The notes: generated from the letters alone by a model not told the origin. A stretch of 12,214 nt of DNA from JBDIVL01 sp039794405 (GCA_039794405.1 JBDIVL010000073.1:1-12214), one strand, 5' to 3'; shown: positions 1 through 6,995, counted from the first letter of the stretch. Translations and numbers: made by a program.

Positions 1-125
1 CCAAGGCCTCGGTTATTCTGGCATTCTGGTTACTTATCTCTTTTGGGATAGTAAACTTTACCTTTGTAGGTCTGAACTACTTACCTTCTGCTGCCGATAG
101 TGAACATATTTACGGATCCAAATAG
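1..125 (+). CDS. ccsA: C-terminal end of a CcsA/ResC-type cytochrome c biogenesis protein (partial)
   Basis: An open frame enters from the left edge (first whole codon at 3) and ends at TAG 123-125, giving about 40 residues. They form a hydrophobic segment (ASVILAFWLLISFGIVNF), then TFVGLNYLP and a short polar tail. This matches my memory of the last transmembrane helix of CcsA/ResC, whose end typically reads like LFTYxGVNxLLxGLHSY. CcsA works with CcsB/ResB in system II to carry haem across the membrane and attach it to CxxCH motifs of apocytochromes c. That fits a genome encoding the tetraheme cytochrome found elsewhere in this window. The WWD haem-handling loop and the conserved histidines lie outside the window, so the assignment rests on the tail alone. 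Another polytopic membrane protein cannot be excluded. Confidence 0.6.
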   Translation, partial: KASVILAFWLLISFGIVNFTFVGLNYLPSAADSEHIYGSK

Positions 126-205
126 TATCTAATTATGATACAGGTTCTGTAAAACTGTACTTATCCATATTCAGGAGAAATTACTATCTATAAAGGAGGT
201 CGTAC

Positions 206-454
206 ATGATAGTAAACACATTTTTTATATGTTCCAACTGCGGCAACAGAAAAACATTTAAAATTTTTACGAGTAATTTTCAAATCATCGAACAATCTCC
301 AGAACTAGGAATCCGTATCGAGGGCAGAGTTTTACCTAATTTACGGGAAAAAGACAATTATATTGAATGTCAATCATGTTCTCAAATATTTGATTATGAT
401 AGTGCAGTGGACACAGGTGATAGTTATACAAAAAAAACTAACGAGCATTGTTGA
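206..454 (+). CDS. Small zinc-ribbon protein, function unknown
   Basis: An 82-residue protein with two Cys pairs, C9-x2-C12 (CSNCG) and C55-x2-C58 (CQSCS), separated by about 42 residues. This is the layout of a zinc ribbon, with the intervening part likely forming the beta hairpins. The tail is polar and ends in a further Cys (C82). There is no signal peptide or membrane segment, so it is probably cytoplasmic. The start is well supported: AAAGGAGGT at 192-200 sits 5 bases before ATG 206. It begins 80 bases after the CcsA-like stop on the same strand, with no clear terminator between, so co-transcription is possible. I do not recognise the family. A role in nucleic-acid binding, or as a small metal-binding accessory protein, would be a guess. 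Confidence 0.72.
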   Translation: MIVNTFFICSNCGNRKTFKIFTSNFQIIEQSPELGIRIEGRVLPNLREKDNYIECQSCSQIFDYDSAVDTGDSYTKKTNEHC

Positions 455-515
455 GCATTTAATTATATTTATTTACCTTTTTAAAATCAGGCTGTAAAGA
501 ATAAAAACTGGATAC

Positions 516-1334
516 TTATAATTTTAAATTGTAAGACACGAGGTACTCGTTACGCATATGATGAAGTAATTTTATAACAATCTCAAACCCTTCTGACAAG
601 GAGTATAGGGTATCATCCATCTCGTGCTGTCTGGCTATATCGTGCTCCGATGCCAGCCCGAAATATGTTTTTCCAAAATCTATATAGTAGCGGCTGTCGA
701 TAAGGGTCTTTTTATACTTGAATTTATACTCAATATATTCAGGAAACATACCGGTAAAGAATAAAGAATAATTACCAATATGGCAATAAATATAAAATTT
801 ACGGGCATTGTCAGAATGCTGGATTTCCTCAATCATATCAACTATATATTGACATTGCTTCTCATCATCTTTTTCCAGTTTATACAATCGAGACGTCTGA
901 GCAAAAATTGCAAGCATATTTGCAAGGTAGTTTGATACATCGGTGCTATTTAAAATTCTTATGACCTTGCTCCTATTCCATGGATAGGCATGTTCAGTAC
1001 TATTCAGTTTTTCTACGATATCATCAATAAAATTATTATCTTCCTTTTTTAGGGTAAATATCCTTCTCAAGAGTAAAGCAAACAAAAAATAAGGTGATGT
1101 ATGGAGGATTGTGGTTCCTTCACGCATCACCTTTTCAAAAACACGGTCACTATCGGCCATCTGTGCAATAATATCTACATCGCCTTTTATAAGACTTGCA
1201 ATATGTTCGTAGTCCTGTCTCTTTGTTACATAATTTTCAATAAGAAATTGCAAATCCTTATCTGATAATTGCTCTAACTTGTATTGTTTTAATTCGTTAT
1301 CTTGCTTGTTCTGTCTTCTTTTTTCGTAGCTCAT
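516..1334 (-). CDS. Conserved-looking helical protein of unknown function, 272 aa
   Basis: Long, clean reading frame with a lysine/glutamate/aspartate-rich N-terminus (residues 1-25) and predicted mostly alpha-helical throughout. It has no signal peptide, no convincing transmembrane helix and no nucleotide-binding or metal motif. The most distinctive stretch is residues 180-200, Tyr/His/Phe-rich with the core HIGNYSLFFTGMFPEY (185-200). It is followed by RYYIDFGKTYFGLA (215-228) and a His-rich helix near the end (LLHHMRNEYL). I have an impression of similar unnamed proteins in other anaerobes and deltaproteobacteria, but cannot name a family. The ATG at 1334 has only a weak ribosome binding site (GATGG-like). 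The gene converges with the zinc-ribbon gene and lies 143 bases downstream of cbiH. Co-transcription with the cobalamin genes is possible but unproven. Confidence 0.8.
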   Translation of the reverse strand: MSYEKRRQNKQDNELKQYKLEQLSDKDLQFLIENYVTKRQDYEHIASLIKGDVDIIAQMADSDRVFEKVMREGTTILHTSPYFLFALLLRRIFTLKKEDNNFIDDIVEKLNSTEHAYPWNRSKVIRILNSTDVSNYLANMLAIFAQTSRLYKLEKDDEKQCQYIVDMIEEIQHSDNARKFYIYCHIGNYSLFFTGMFPEYIEYKFKYKKTLIDSRYYIDFGKTYFGLASEHDIARQHEMDDTLYSLSEGFEIVIKLLHHMRNEYLVSYNLKL

Positions 1335-1356
1335 CGATTACTACCATCTTTCTTTC

Positions 1357-1380
1357 AGATCATAGATGATATAAGATGAT
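1357..1380. repeat. Three short direct copies of AGAT(C/G)AT upstream of the 272-aa gene
   Basis: AGATCAT (1357-1363) is followed directly by AGATGAT (1364-1370) and, after ATA, by an identical AGATGAT (1374-1380). The two exact copies are 10 bases apart, one helical turn, and the block lies 23-46 bases before the ATG at 1334. Position and spacing would suit a regulator binding site. In AT-rich DNA such short repeats can also arise by chance, so this is only a candidate. Confidence 0.25.
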
Positions 1381-1477
1381 TTCATATAGGATTTAAACTA
1401 TATAACATATCTTGTTACTTTTGGGTTCCAGATTTTCATAATTCTCATAATACTAAAATGGTGTACAACCTTACCTG

Positions 1478-2194
1478 CTAAAGATAATAGCCCCGTTTTG
1501 TTACCATATAATTATGATATACGAAGGTAGTTGAATTACCGATGATAACAATAGTCGTCATATCAATAGGATAAGAAATCATTTTATCAAGCGTTGTAAT
1601 AGTGACAGATTCACCATCCCTTGTTGCATCCTTTACAATCCCTACTGGTGTATTAGGTGATTTATACTGCGAAACAATATGGACAACCTTCTCAATCTGC
1701 CAATCCCTTTGCGAACTTTTAGGGTTGTATAATACAATCACAAAATCTGCCTCGATAGCATGTTTTACGCGCTTCTCTATTGTTTCCCACGGTGTCAGGA
1801 GATCACTAAGGCTTATAGCAGCGTAATCGTGCATCAGGGGTGCACCAAGGGCAGCAGCAGCGGCATTGGCTGACGAGATACCCGGGATAACTTCTATTGG
1901 TACCAGTATGTTTTCTTTACAAGCTAGTTCCAGCACGAGACCTGCCATACCGTAAATCCCTGGATCACCACTACTGATGATAGATACTGTTTTCCCTAAT
2001 TGCGCTTCGCGAATTGCCAATTCCACACGTTCAACCTCTTTGCGCATTGCCGAAGCAATTATACGCTTGGTTCCAATAATGTCTTTTATAAGGTCAATAT
2101 AAAGCTTGTAGCCAACGATTATTTCACAACTTTTTAATGCATCGAGTGCCCTTTGGCTTATATCGGCACATGCCCCGGGACCAATACCTACCAC
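1478..2194 (-). CDS. cbiH: Cobalt-precorrin-3B C17-methyltransferase (CbiH/CobJ family)
   Basis: SAM-dependent corrin-ring methyltransferase that methylates C17 and drives ring contraction, converting cobalt-precorrin-3 to cobalt-precorrin-4 in anaerobic cobalamin synthesis. Family signatures are clear: GIGPG at residues 3-7, SSGDPGIYGMAG in the middle, then PGISSANAAAAALGAP, SLSDLLTPWE, LYNPKS and the C-terminal IGNSTT. Length (238 aa) suits the family. I use the name cbiH rather than cobJ because the partner gene is cbiG, which belongs to the anaerobic route. The start used is GTG 2192-2194, overlapping the cbiG stop by 7 bases, with AGGA 9 bases upstream, so translation is probably coupled. 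Oddly, the frame upstream of this GTG still reads GKLYVV, the usual beginning of this family, yet offers no ATG, GTG or TTG. The true N-terminus is therefore uncertain. Confidence 0.93.
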   Translation of the reverse strand: MVGIGPGACADISQRALDALKSCEIIVGYKLYIDLIKDIIGTKRIIASAMRKEVERVELAIREAQLGKTVSIISSGDPGIYGMAGLVLELACKENILVPIEVIPGISSANAAAAALGAPLMHDYAAISLSDLLTPWETIEKRVKHAIEADFVIVLYNPKSSQRDWQIEKVVHIVSQYKSPNTPVGIVKDATRDGESVTITTLDKMISYPIDMTTIVIIGNSTTFVYHNYMVTKRGYYL

Positions 2195-2997
2195 ATAAAG
2201 TTTTCCTGTGCTATGGCTATGGTCATTCCCGGGTATTTTTGTTTTGTCAGGACTAATTGTGTTTTCCTCCCTGCAATAAGTGCAGACGGCTCACATACCG
2301 CCCACACACCTATTTTTTCTTTAACAAAATTTGACTTACTGTACTCTTTAGCACACATTGCAATCTCAGAGATAGAGACTATCCTTAACGGAATATTAAG
2401 TTCCTTTGATGCCTGCAACAAACCAGGCTCTTCAGACTTAATATCAATGGTAGAGAGCAATCTAACCCTTTCTATTGAAAGGGTTGCAGTGTGAAGTGCA
2501 TCAAGGATAGACTTTTTAACAACCTCAGCGGTAATCCCTTTCTTGCAGCCAATACCAACAATAATATCTTTCTGTGCATCCGTACCGGTTGTAATTACTG
2601 CATCTGTATGAAGCATAGCAGCAGCACGGTGTGCTAGTTGATTCGCCCCACCTTCATGGCCGGAAAGCATACTAATAACAAAACGCCCCACGTCGTCAAT
2701 TACAACAACAGCAGGATCTGTATGTTTATCTTTGATATAAGGTGCAATTACCCGCGTAACGATTCCGACTGCCATAATAAAGATAAGCCCATCAAACTGT
2801 TTAAAGACCTGACCAACAAGCTGCTGGAGTGGTTCTGAGAAAAAGATGGGATGCGCAGATAAATTATTTTCTGTAAGATAAGTAATTTTTTCTAATTTAC
2901 TCAATACATATAAGGAAGGAAAAGGCTCAAAACCTTTACTTATCCTCTTTGCAATTTTTAATCCATGTTCTGTTAAAACAATAATGGCTATATTCAA
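2188..2997 (-). CDS. cbiG: Cobalt-precorrin-5A hydrolase, short form lacking the middle domain
   Basis: Opens the delta-lactone of cobalt-precorrin-5A and releases the C20 unit as acetaldehyde, a step specific to the anaerobic cobalamin pathway. The N-terminal domain carries IMAVGIVTRVIAPYIKDK (about 74-91), TDPAVVVIDDVGRFVISMLS (93-112) and GHEGGAN. The C-terminal domain starts at VGIGCKKG (147-154) and includes SEEPGLLQASKELNIPLR and VCEPSAL. Its end, VLTKQKYPGMTIAIA, is normal for the family. N and C domains are joined by only about four residues (AQKD), so the usual middle region of roughly 80-100 residues is absent. At 269 aa it is shorter than the typical 320-360. The only plausible start is TTG 2995-2997, because an in-frame stop lies 11 codons upstream and no ATG or GTG intervenes. 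The ribosome binding site is poor (GAAGAG very close). It overlaps cbiH by 7 bases. Confidence 0.92.
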   Translation of the reverse strand: MNIAIIVLTEHGLKIAKRISKGFEPFPSLYVLSKLEKITYLTENNLSAHPIFFSEPLQQLVGQVFKQFDGLIFIMAVGIVTRVIAPYIKDKHTDPAVVVIDDVGRFVISMLSGHEGGANQLAHRAAAMLHTDAVITTGTDAQKDIIVGIGCKKGITAEVVKKSILDALHTATLSIERVRLLSTIDIKSEEPGLLQASKELNIPLRIVSISEIAMCAKEYSKSNFVKEKIGVWAVCEPSALIAGRKTQLVLTKQKYPGMTIAIAQENFMW

Positions 2998-3048
2998 ATT
3001 CTCTTCACTACTTGTAAGTGTTAGTCGTTATTTGCAGTTATAGGGGCA

Positions 3049-4161
3049 TTATATAACTTTTTCCTTTTCGACCTCCTCAAATTCTTCAAGTAACTCCCTT
3101 TGCTTTTTTGTTAAGTTCTTTGGAGTACGTACAATTACACGCACATATTGATCACCATATCCACGCTCCTTAAGATGCGGCATACCGCTACCTCTCAACC
3201 GGAATAATGTATCAGTTTGTGTCCCGGGTGGAATTTTCATTATAGCATTTCCGTCCAGCGTTGGGACATCAACCTTTGCACCAAGAGCCGCCTCCGTTAA
3301 TGAAATAGTTTTTTCCATATAAATATCACTTCCCCTTCTTTCAAAAACTGGATGAGGTCTTACAGAAATAATTACATAAATATCTTCTTTTAATCTTCTA
3401 TCAACCTTATCAGCCGCTATCCTCAAGGTCGTTCCATTGTCAACACCGGGAGGTATCTTTACTGTAACCTTATCAAGTCTCTGTATCTCACCGCTTCCAT
3501 GGCAAATAGGGCACGGATGCTCAATAATTTTTCCCCGGCCTTTACAAACAGGACATGCTCCGAATTTTATAATCCTGCCAAACCCCTGTAATTGTTCCTG
3601 CTGTACTTCTCCTCTTCCCTTGCAATTAGTACAAACCTTAGGGGCGGTGCCTTTTGCTGCACCGTCCCCACCACAACCGGTACATCGTTCCATATAAGGG
3701 ATAGCTACTTCTGTGCTAACACCCCGATATGCCTGTTCCAGGGTAATCTCAACACGAACCTGCCGAATACGCTCTCCAGGTCGTTCAAAACCCCATCTGC
3801 GACCAAAAAAGTCACTAAAAATACTACCCCGACCGAAGAAGTCCGAGAAAATATCATGACCAAAGATATCTTCAAGATCACTGACATGACTGAAATCACG
3901 CCAGGTAAAACCCTCTTTACCAAAGTCAGGAGCAACACCGGCATGGCCATATTGATCATACCGCGCTTTTTTATCATCGTCAACAAGTACCTCATACGCC
4001 TCAGATACCTCTTTAAACTTTTCCTCAGCCAGCTTCGGGTTATCCTTGTTGAGATCCGGATGAAATTTTTTTGCCAGGTTACGGTACGCAGCCTTGATCT
4101 CTTCCTTCGATGCGTTTCTATCTACACCTAATATTTCATAATAGTCTTTTTTATCCGGCAT
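3049..4161 (-). CDS. dnaJ: Chaperone protein DnaJ (Hsp40 class A)
   Basis: Co-chaperone that stimulates DnaK ATPase and delivers unfolded substrates, in the cytoplasm. The J domain spans residues 5-70, with the catalytic HPD loop at 34-36. A Phe-rich linker (about 75-128) replaces the usual Gly/Phe region. The zinc-finger domain has all four CxxCxGxG repeats: C160/C163, C177/C180, C203/C206 and C217/C220. The substrate-binding domain follows, with VKIPPGVDNGTTLRI and IPPGTQTDTLFRLRGSGMP, and a short charged tail. Length (370 aa) is normal. The linker contains a duplicated IFSDFFGR (104-111 and 114-121) and is unusually glycine-poor. No dnaK or grpE adjoins, and I see no CIRCE operator upstream, so heat-shock control is not evident. 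ATG 4161 is directly followed by the canonical DYYEILGV start and is secure, although the ribosome binding site (AGAG) is weak. Confidence 0.97.
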   Translation of the reverse strand: MPDKKDYYEILGVDRNASKEEIKAAYRNLAKKFHPDLNKDNPKLAEEKFKEVSEAYEVLVDDDKKARYDQYGHAGVAPDFGKEGFTWRDFSHVSDLEDIFGHDIFSDFFGRGSIFSDFFGRRWGFERPGERIRQVRVEITLEQAYRGVSTEVAIPYMERCTGCGGDGAAKGTAPKVCTNCKGRGEVQQEQLQGFGRIIKFGACPVCKGRGKIIEHPCPICHGSGEIQRLDKVTVKIPPGVDNGTTLRIAADKVDRRLKEDIYVIISVRPHPVFERRGSDIYMEKTISLTEAALGAKVDVPTLDGNAIMKIPPGTQTDTLFRLRGSGMPHLKERGYGDQYVRVIVRTPKNLTKKQRELLEEFEEVEKEKVI

Positions 4162-4341
4162 GATTTTCTCTAATGCGTCTATTTATAATTTTATAAACGA
4201 TAGCACACCTAAATAGGATACATTTCAAAGCGCAGAACCCACCAAAAACAAGTTAAAATAACCTGTCATTGTTAATGCGCTTCGTTCAACCATCATCCTA
4301 CTGACATATCAGGTAAAAATAGGATTTAGCTTCAAAAAAAT
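4162..4341. other. 180-base intergenic region between the YqhA-family gene and dnaJ
   Basis: This gap separates the glycogen/two-component run from dnaJ and probably holds the dnaJ promoter. On the minus strand TTGAAA (4223-4228) is followed 17 bases later by TGCTAT, a weak -10. A small interrupted hairpin is present at 4295-4325 (ATCCTA-CTGA-cata-TCAG-gtaaaaa-TAGGAT) but lacks a following T-run. Neither signal is strong enough for a firm call. Confidence 0.25.
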
Positions 4342-4872
4342 TCAAATTTCTTCTTTCCTTTTTCGTGATTCACTACCTACTACAAACCTCGAAAAGAGTG
4401 TAATTGATGCGATAACGATTGCTATTGCACCGCCAAAATAGAGGGTCTCTACAGGATTTTTCCACATTACAATGTGTTTTAAAAAGGTGATTACAATAAC
4501 CACTACCGCAGCGGCAATCAATTTTTCTTTTAAATCATTTAAATCATGGATCTTCAGCCAATACGGATAACTGATAGACTGGTCTCTATCTACAAATAAT
4601 TCAAAGAGCCCAATTCCCATAACAAACATCACCACCGCAACCATAAATAAATCTATAGCAGAAATAAAATGTACAGAAAGTTCTACACGGTGCTCTTCGT
4701 GATGGAATAAGAAATTCAATATATCCGGAATACCATTAGCAAATTCCCAAACCCCGGAAAAGATTAAAAAACCAGATGCCAGGATCGTAAGAACCGAAGC
4801 CGTAGCTACAAAATATCTACCGACATTAACAAAATATTTATTTATTCTTGTTAGAAAATCACGATTGGCCAT
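4342..4872 (-). CDS. YqhA/UPF0114-family inner membrane protein
   Basis: A 176-residue membrane protein with about four transmembrane segments (roughly 20-42, 68-93, 118-135, 143-164). It carries the family signature in which a helix ending GIGLFELFV is followed by a short loop and WLKIHDLNDLKEKLI (105-119). Escherichia coli YqhA is the familiar member, and the family's function is unknown. The loop between helices 1 and 2 is His/Glu-rich (HHEEHRVE, 57-64), and the C-terminus is highly charged. The start is firm: GAGGAGG lies 4-5 bases before the ATG at 4872. It begins 16 bases after the response-regulator stop, so it is almost certainly the last gene of that operon, which hints at a link to the signalling pair. 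What it transports or senses, if anything, cannot be read from the sequence. Confidence 0.85.
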   Translation of the reverse strand: MANRDFLTRINKYFVNVGRYFVATASVLTILASGFLIFSGVWEFANGIPDILNFLFHHEEHRVELSVHFISAIDLFMVAVVMFVMGIGLFELFVDRDQSISYPYWLKIHDLNDLKEKLIAAAVVVIVITFLKHIVMWKNPVETLYFGGAIAIVIASITLFSRFVVGSESRKRKEEI

Positions 4873-4888
4873 ATCCCTCCTCTACTTT

Positions 4889-5245
4889 TTATTTACTTTC
4901 TCCTATCAATTCCTTAATTTTATTTTTCAACTCACTCAAATCTGACGATTTAATAATGTATGCATCTGCTGACCATGACATAAAATTATCTTTGTAGATA
5001 CTGTAAGCCGTATTAATAATAATCGGTATCTTCCGCTCGTTGAGAATTTTGCCAATTGACTCAATCCCATTCATCTTAGGCATATTGATATCCATTACAA
5101 TAAGATCCGGTGACAGTTCCCTTACCTTTTTTACAGCCTCCAGTCCATCTCTTGCAGCAACGATATTGTATCCCTCAAGCGACAGTTCCTGCTCGTAGAG
5201 CAAGAGTTGATTTTTGTCATCTTCTACCACAAGAATTGTTTTCAT
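4889..5245 (-). CDS. Single-domain (CheY/Spo0F-like) response regulator
   Basis: A stand-alone receiver domain of 118 residues with no output domain. The acidic pocket is E8/D9/D10 (VVEDD), the phosphoacceptor is D52 (IVMDINMPKMNG), the switch Thr is T79 (INTAYS) and the conserved Lys is K99 (YIIKSSD). The start is MKTILVV at 5245, not the longer upstream reading: the 24 extra codons would overlap the kinase gene's end and are Cys/Arg-rich, unlike a receiver. AAGGAG lies 7 bases before this ATG. It follows the histidine kinase by 34 bases, making the kinase its likely phosphodonor. Without an output domain it probably acts by protein-protein contact or in a phosphorelay. Candidate partners cannot be named from this window. 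Confidence 0.93.
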   Translation of the reverse strand: MKTILVVEDDKNQLLLYEQELSLEGYNIVAARDGLEAVKKVRELSPDLIVMDINMPKMNGIESIGKILNERKIPIIINTAYSIYKDNFMSWSADAYIIKSSDLSELKNKIKELIGESK

Positions 5246-5252
5246 AGTGCAT

Positions 5253-5258
5253 CTCCTT
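5253..5258 (-). promoter_or_regulatory. Ribosome binding site fixing the response-regulator start
   Basis: AAGGAG on the minus strand lies 7 bases before ATG 5243-5245. It decides between that start and an ORF start 72 bases further upstream, which lies inside the end of the kinase gene. Confidence 0.8.
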
Positions 5259-5279
5259 ACAAAACTGCAATTAATCCTT

Positions 5280-6983
5280 CTACACAGGAAGGTAAACAGA
5301 AAAGGTTGACCCTTCATGCAGGGTACTTTTCACTTTTATATATCCCCCATGGTCATCTACAATCTTTTGTGATACTGCCAATCCAACGCCTGTTCCGTCT
5401 ACTTTCGTAGTAAAAAACGGAACAAAAATATTTTGCATTACTTCATTGGTCATCCCTTCACCTGTATCCATAATACCAATTTTTACATATTCATTTTCCA
5501 TCGTTGTTTCTATCGTTAGCATCCCTCCATCCGGCATGGACTCAACGGCATTTTTTATCAAATTTAAAAATACTTGTTTTATTTGGGTTGGGTCTATAAC
5601 AATTTTTGGTATCGTTGTATCAAATTTCTTTATTACCTGAATACGGCCCTTATTGAAATAGGGATCCATCAGGGAACAGGTATTTTCCAATATTTCATTT
5701 ATTTGAGATAAAACCTTAATAAACTCAACAGGTTTACTAAAATCCATAATATTTGCAAGGATTCTCTCTAACCGGTTAACCTCTTCTATAATAATACTTG
5801 CACTTTGTTTTATCTGGTTATCCTCATGAGGAGTCCGCATAATCGTTCTTGCAAAGCCTCCAATGGTTACTAATGGATTACGGATTTCATGTGCAATATA
5901 CGCTGCCATGTTACCAATAACAGCAAGCCTTTCCGATCGAATAAGCCTTTCCTGAGTATCTTTGAGCTGCCGGATTTTTTCCCCCAATTTTCGGTATGCT
6001 TCTGCGTTCTCAATTGCCAGTGCTGCGTGGTTAGCAAAGGTATTCAAAAGTTGAACATGTTTCTCTGTTATTGGCTTACGACTATAAAAATTATCGGCAC
6101 AGATTAATCCAATCGCCTCATCTTTAACTACTAATGGTACACAAACAAATTCATTTGCATTTATCATGTTTACAAACTTCTTATCAATATTAAAATTGTG
6201 AAAGGCATCTTTTTCTAAGATGGGTTTCTTGTTTTTTATGCATGAGACAATGATTTCCTTTTCATCTGTCAAAGAATACGCCATTAATCGTGTAATCATA
6301 TGTAATGGGGTATCATCACGATAATTGTCTTCCGATGCTTTAATAAGATCCTCTAACCTTTCATATTTATTAGCTATTTCGCTCCATATCTTATTTGCCT
6401 CTTCCCAATTAGAAGGACCAACAGCCATTTTACCATAAACGATATTCCGCTCTTTATCTACAAGGAAAAGCCGTGCACGATTAAATCCAAGAGCTGTACC
6501 GGCGGTTACACACGTTAATATCAAATGAAGCAGCCGATCAGTTTGCAGTGTCTCATGCATTAAATCAGTAAGTTTTCTCAAGAGAGAAAGTTGACGAACT
6601 TTTTCTTCATTTTCCGTAGTATCTATAGAAAATTTCAGTAAATAGATAATACCACCATTCTTATCCCTTATAGGCACTGAAATGTTTTGAATGTATCGTC
6701 TTTCTCCCTTTTCCGTAATAAGGTGGATATTGGTATAGTAGTTTTCATCATGAGAGAGCGCTTTAATAATAGAACAATTCTTAACATCCTGACACTCGCA
6801 CCTATATACTTCACGGCATATTTTCCCGATAGGGTCGTATTGTAAATTCAATATATGAGAAAGGGCTTTATTAGACCAAATAATTCTCATATCTTTATCC
6901 AATATAGATAATCCAGCATTAAGGGCATCTACAATGGTATTGAGAATATCATCGGTTTTATCTTTTAGAATATGAGGCATCAT
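5280..6983 (-). CDS. PAS-GAF sensor histidine kinase
   Basis: A soluble 567-residue kinase with no transmembrane segment. A PAS domain (about 12-125) ends in the usual DTTE linker. It is followed by a coiled helix, a GAF domain (about 140-325), a second coiled region (325-355), HisKA with phospho-His H365 (IAHEIRNPL), and a full HATPase domain. The N box has N474/N478 (LNLIKNAVESMPDGG), the G1 box is D506-T-G-E-G510, the F box is PFFTTK, and the G2 box is GTGVGLAVS (530-538). It resembles NtrB-type kinases that sense an intracellular signal. The PAS domain carries a cysteine cluster (C56, C62, C64, C70) that could bind a metal or report redox state. The gene starts 12 bases after glgA. The start is ATG-ATG, with no evident ribosome binding site, so it may depend on coupling to glgA. 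The response regulator follows immediately. Confidence 0.94.
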   Translation of the reverse strand: MMPHILKDKTDDILNTIVDALNAGLSILDKDMRIIWSNKALSHILNLQYDPIGKICREVYRCECQDVKNCSIIKALSHDENYYTNIHLITEKGERRYIQNISVPIRDKNGGIIYLLKFSIDTTENEEKVRQLSLLRKLTDLMHETLQTDRLLHLILTCVTAGTALGFNRARLFLVDKERNIVYGKMAVGPSNWEEANKIWSEIANKYERLEDLIKASEDNYRDDTPLHMITRLMAYSLTDEKEIIVSCIKNKKPILEKDAFHNFNIDKKFVNMINANEFVCVPLVVKDEAIGLICADNFYSRKPITEKHVQLLNTFANHAALAIENAEAYRKLGEKIRQLKDTQERLIRSERLAVIGNMAAYIAHEIRNPLVTIGGFARTIMRTPHEDNQIKQSASIIIEEVNRLERILANIMDFSKPVEFIKVLSQINEILENTCSLMDPYFNKGRIQVIKKFDTTIPKIVIDPTQIKQVFLNLIKNAVESMPDGGMLTIETTMENEYVKIGIMDTGEGMTNEVMQNIFVPFFTTKVDGTGVGLAVSQKIVDDHGGYIKVKSTLHEGSTFSVYLPV

Positions 6984-6995
6984 AGATGATGTATG

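Noticed and set aside
2153..2494. 113-residue plus-strand frame over cbiG/cbiH
   Set aside because: Antisense to two overlapping genes with clear family motifs; no ribosome binding site or recognisable domain.
3705..3995. 96-residue minus-strand frame inside dnaJ
   Set aside because: Out-of-frame shadow of dnaJ. The hydrophobic reading is a by-product of the Phe/Asp-rich linker codons.
3592..4131. 179-residue plus-strand open frame across the dnaJ region
   Set aside because: It lies entirely antisense to dnaJ, which has complete domain motifs. The antisense product has no recognisable motif.
4200..4232. CIRCE heat-shock operator upstream of dnaJ (TAGCAC at 4201-4206)
   Set aside because: Only a fragment resembling one arm is present; no matching inverted GAGTGCTAA arm follows at the right distance.
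4295..4325. Hairpin after the YqhA-family gene as a terminator
   Set aside because: The stem is short and interrupted by a 7-base bulge, and on the minus strand it is not followed by a T-run.
5246..5317. N-terminal extension of the response regulator by 24 codons
   Set aside because: It would overlap the kinase gene's end and has Cys/Arg-rich content unlike a receiver. A strong AAGGAG sits right before the internal ATG at 5245.
6981..6990. CATAGATGAT shared with 1361-1370 as a common regulatory element
   Set aside because: A 10-base match in AT-rich DNA is weak, and the copy at 6981 includes the kinase start codon itself.
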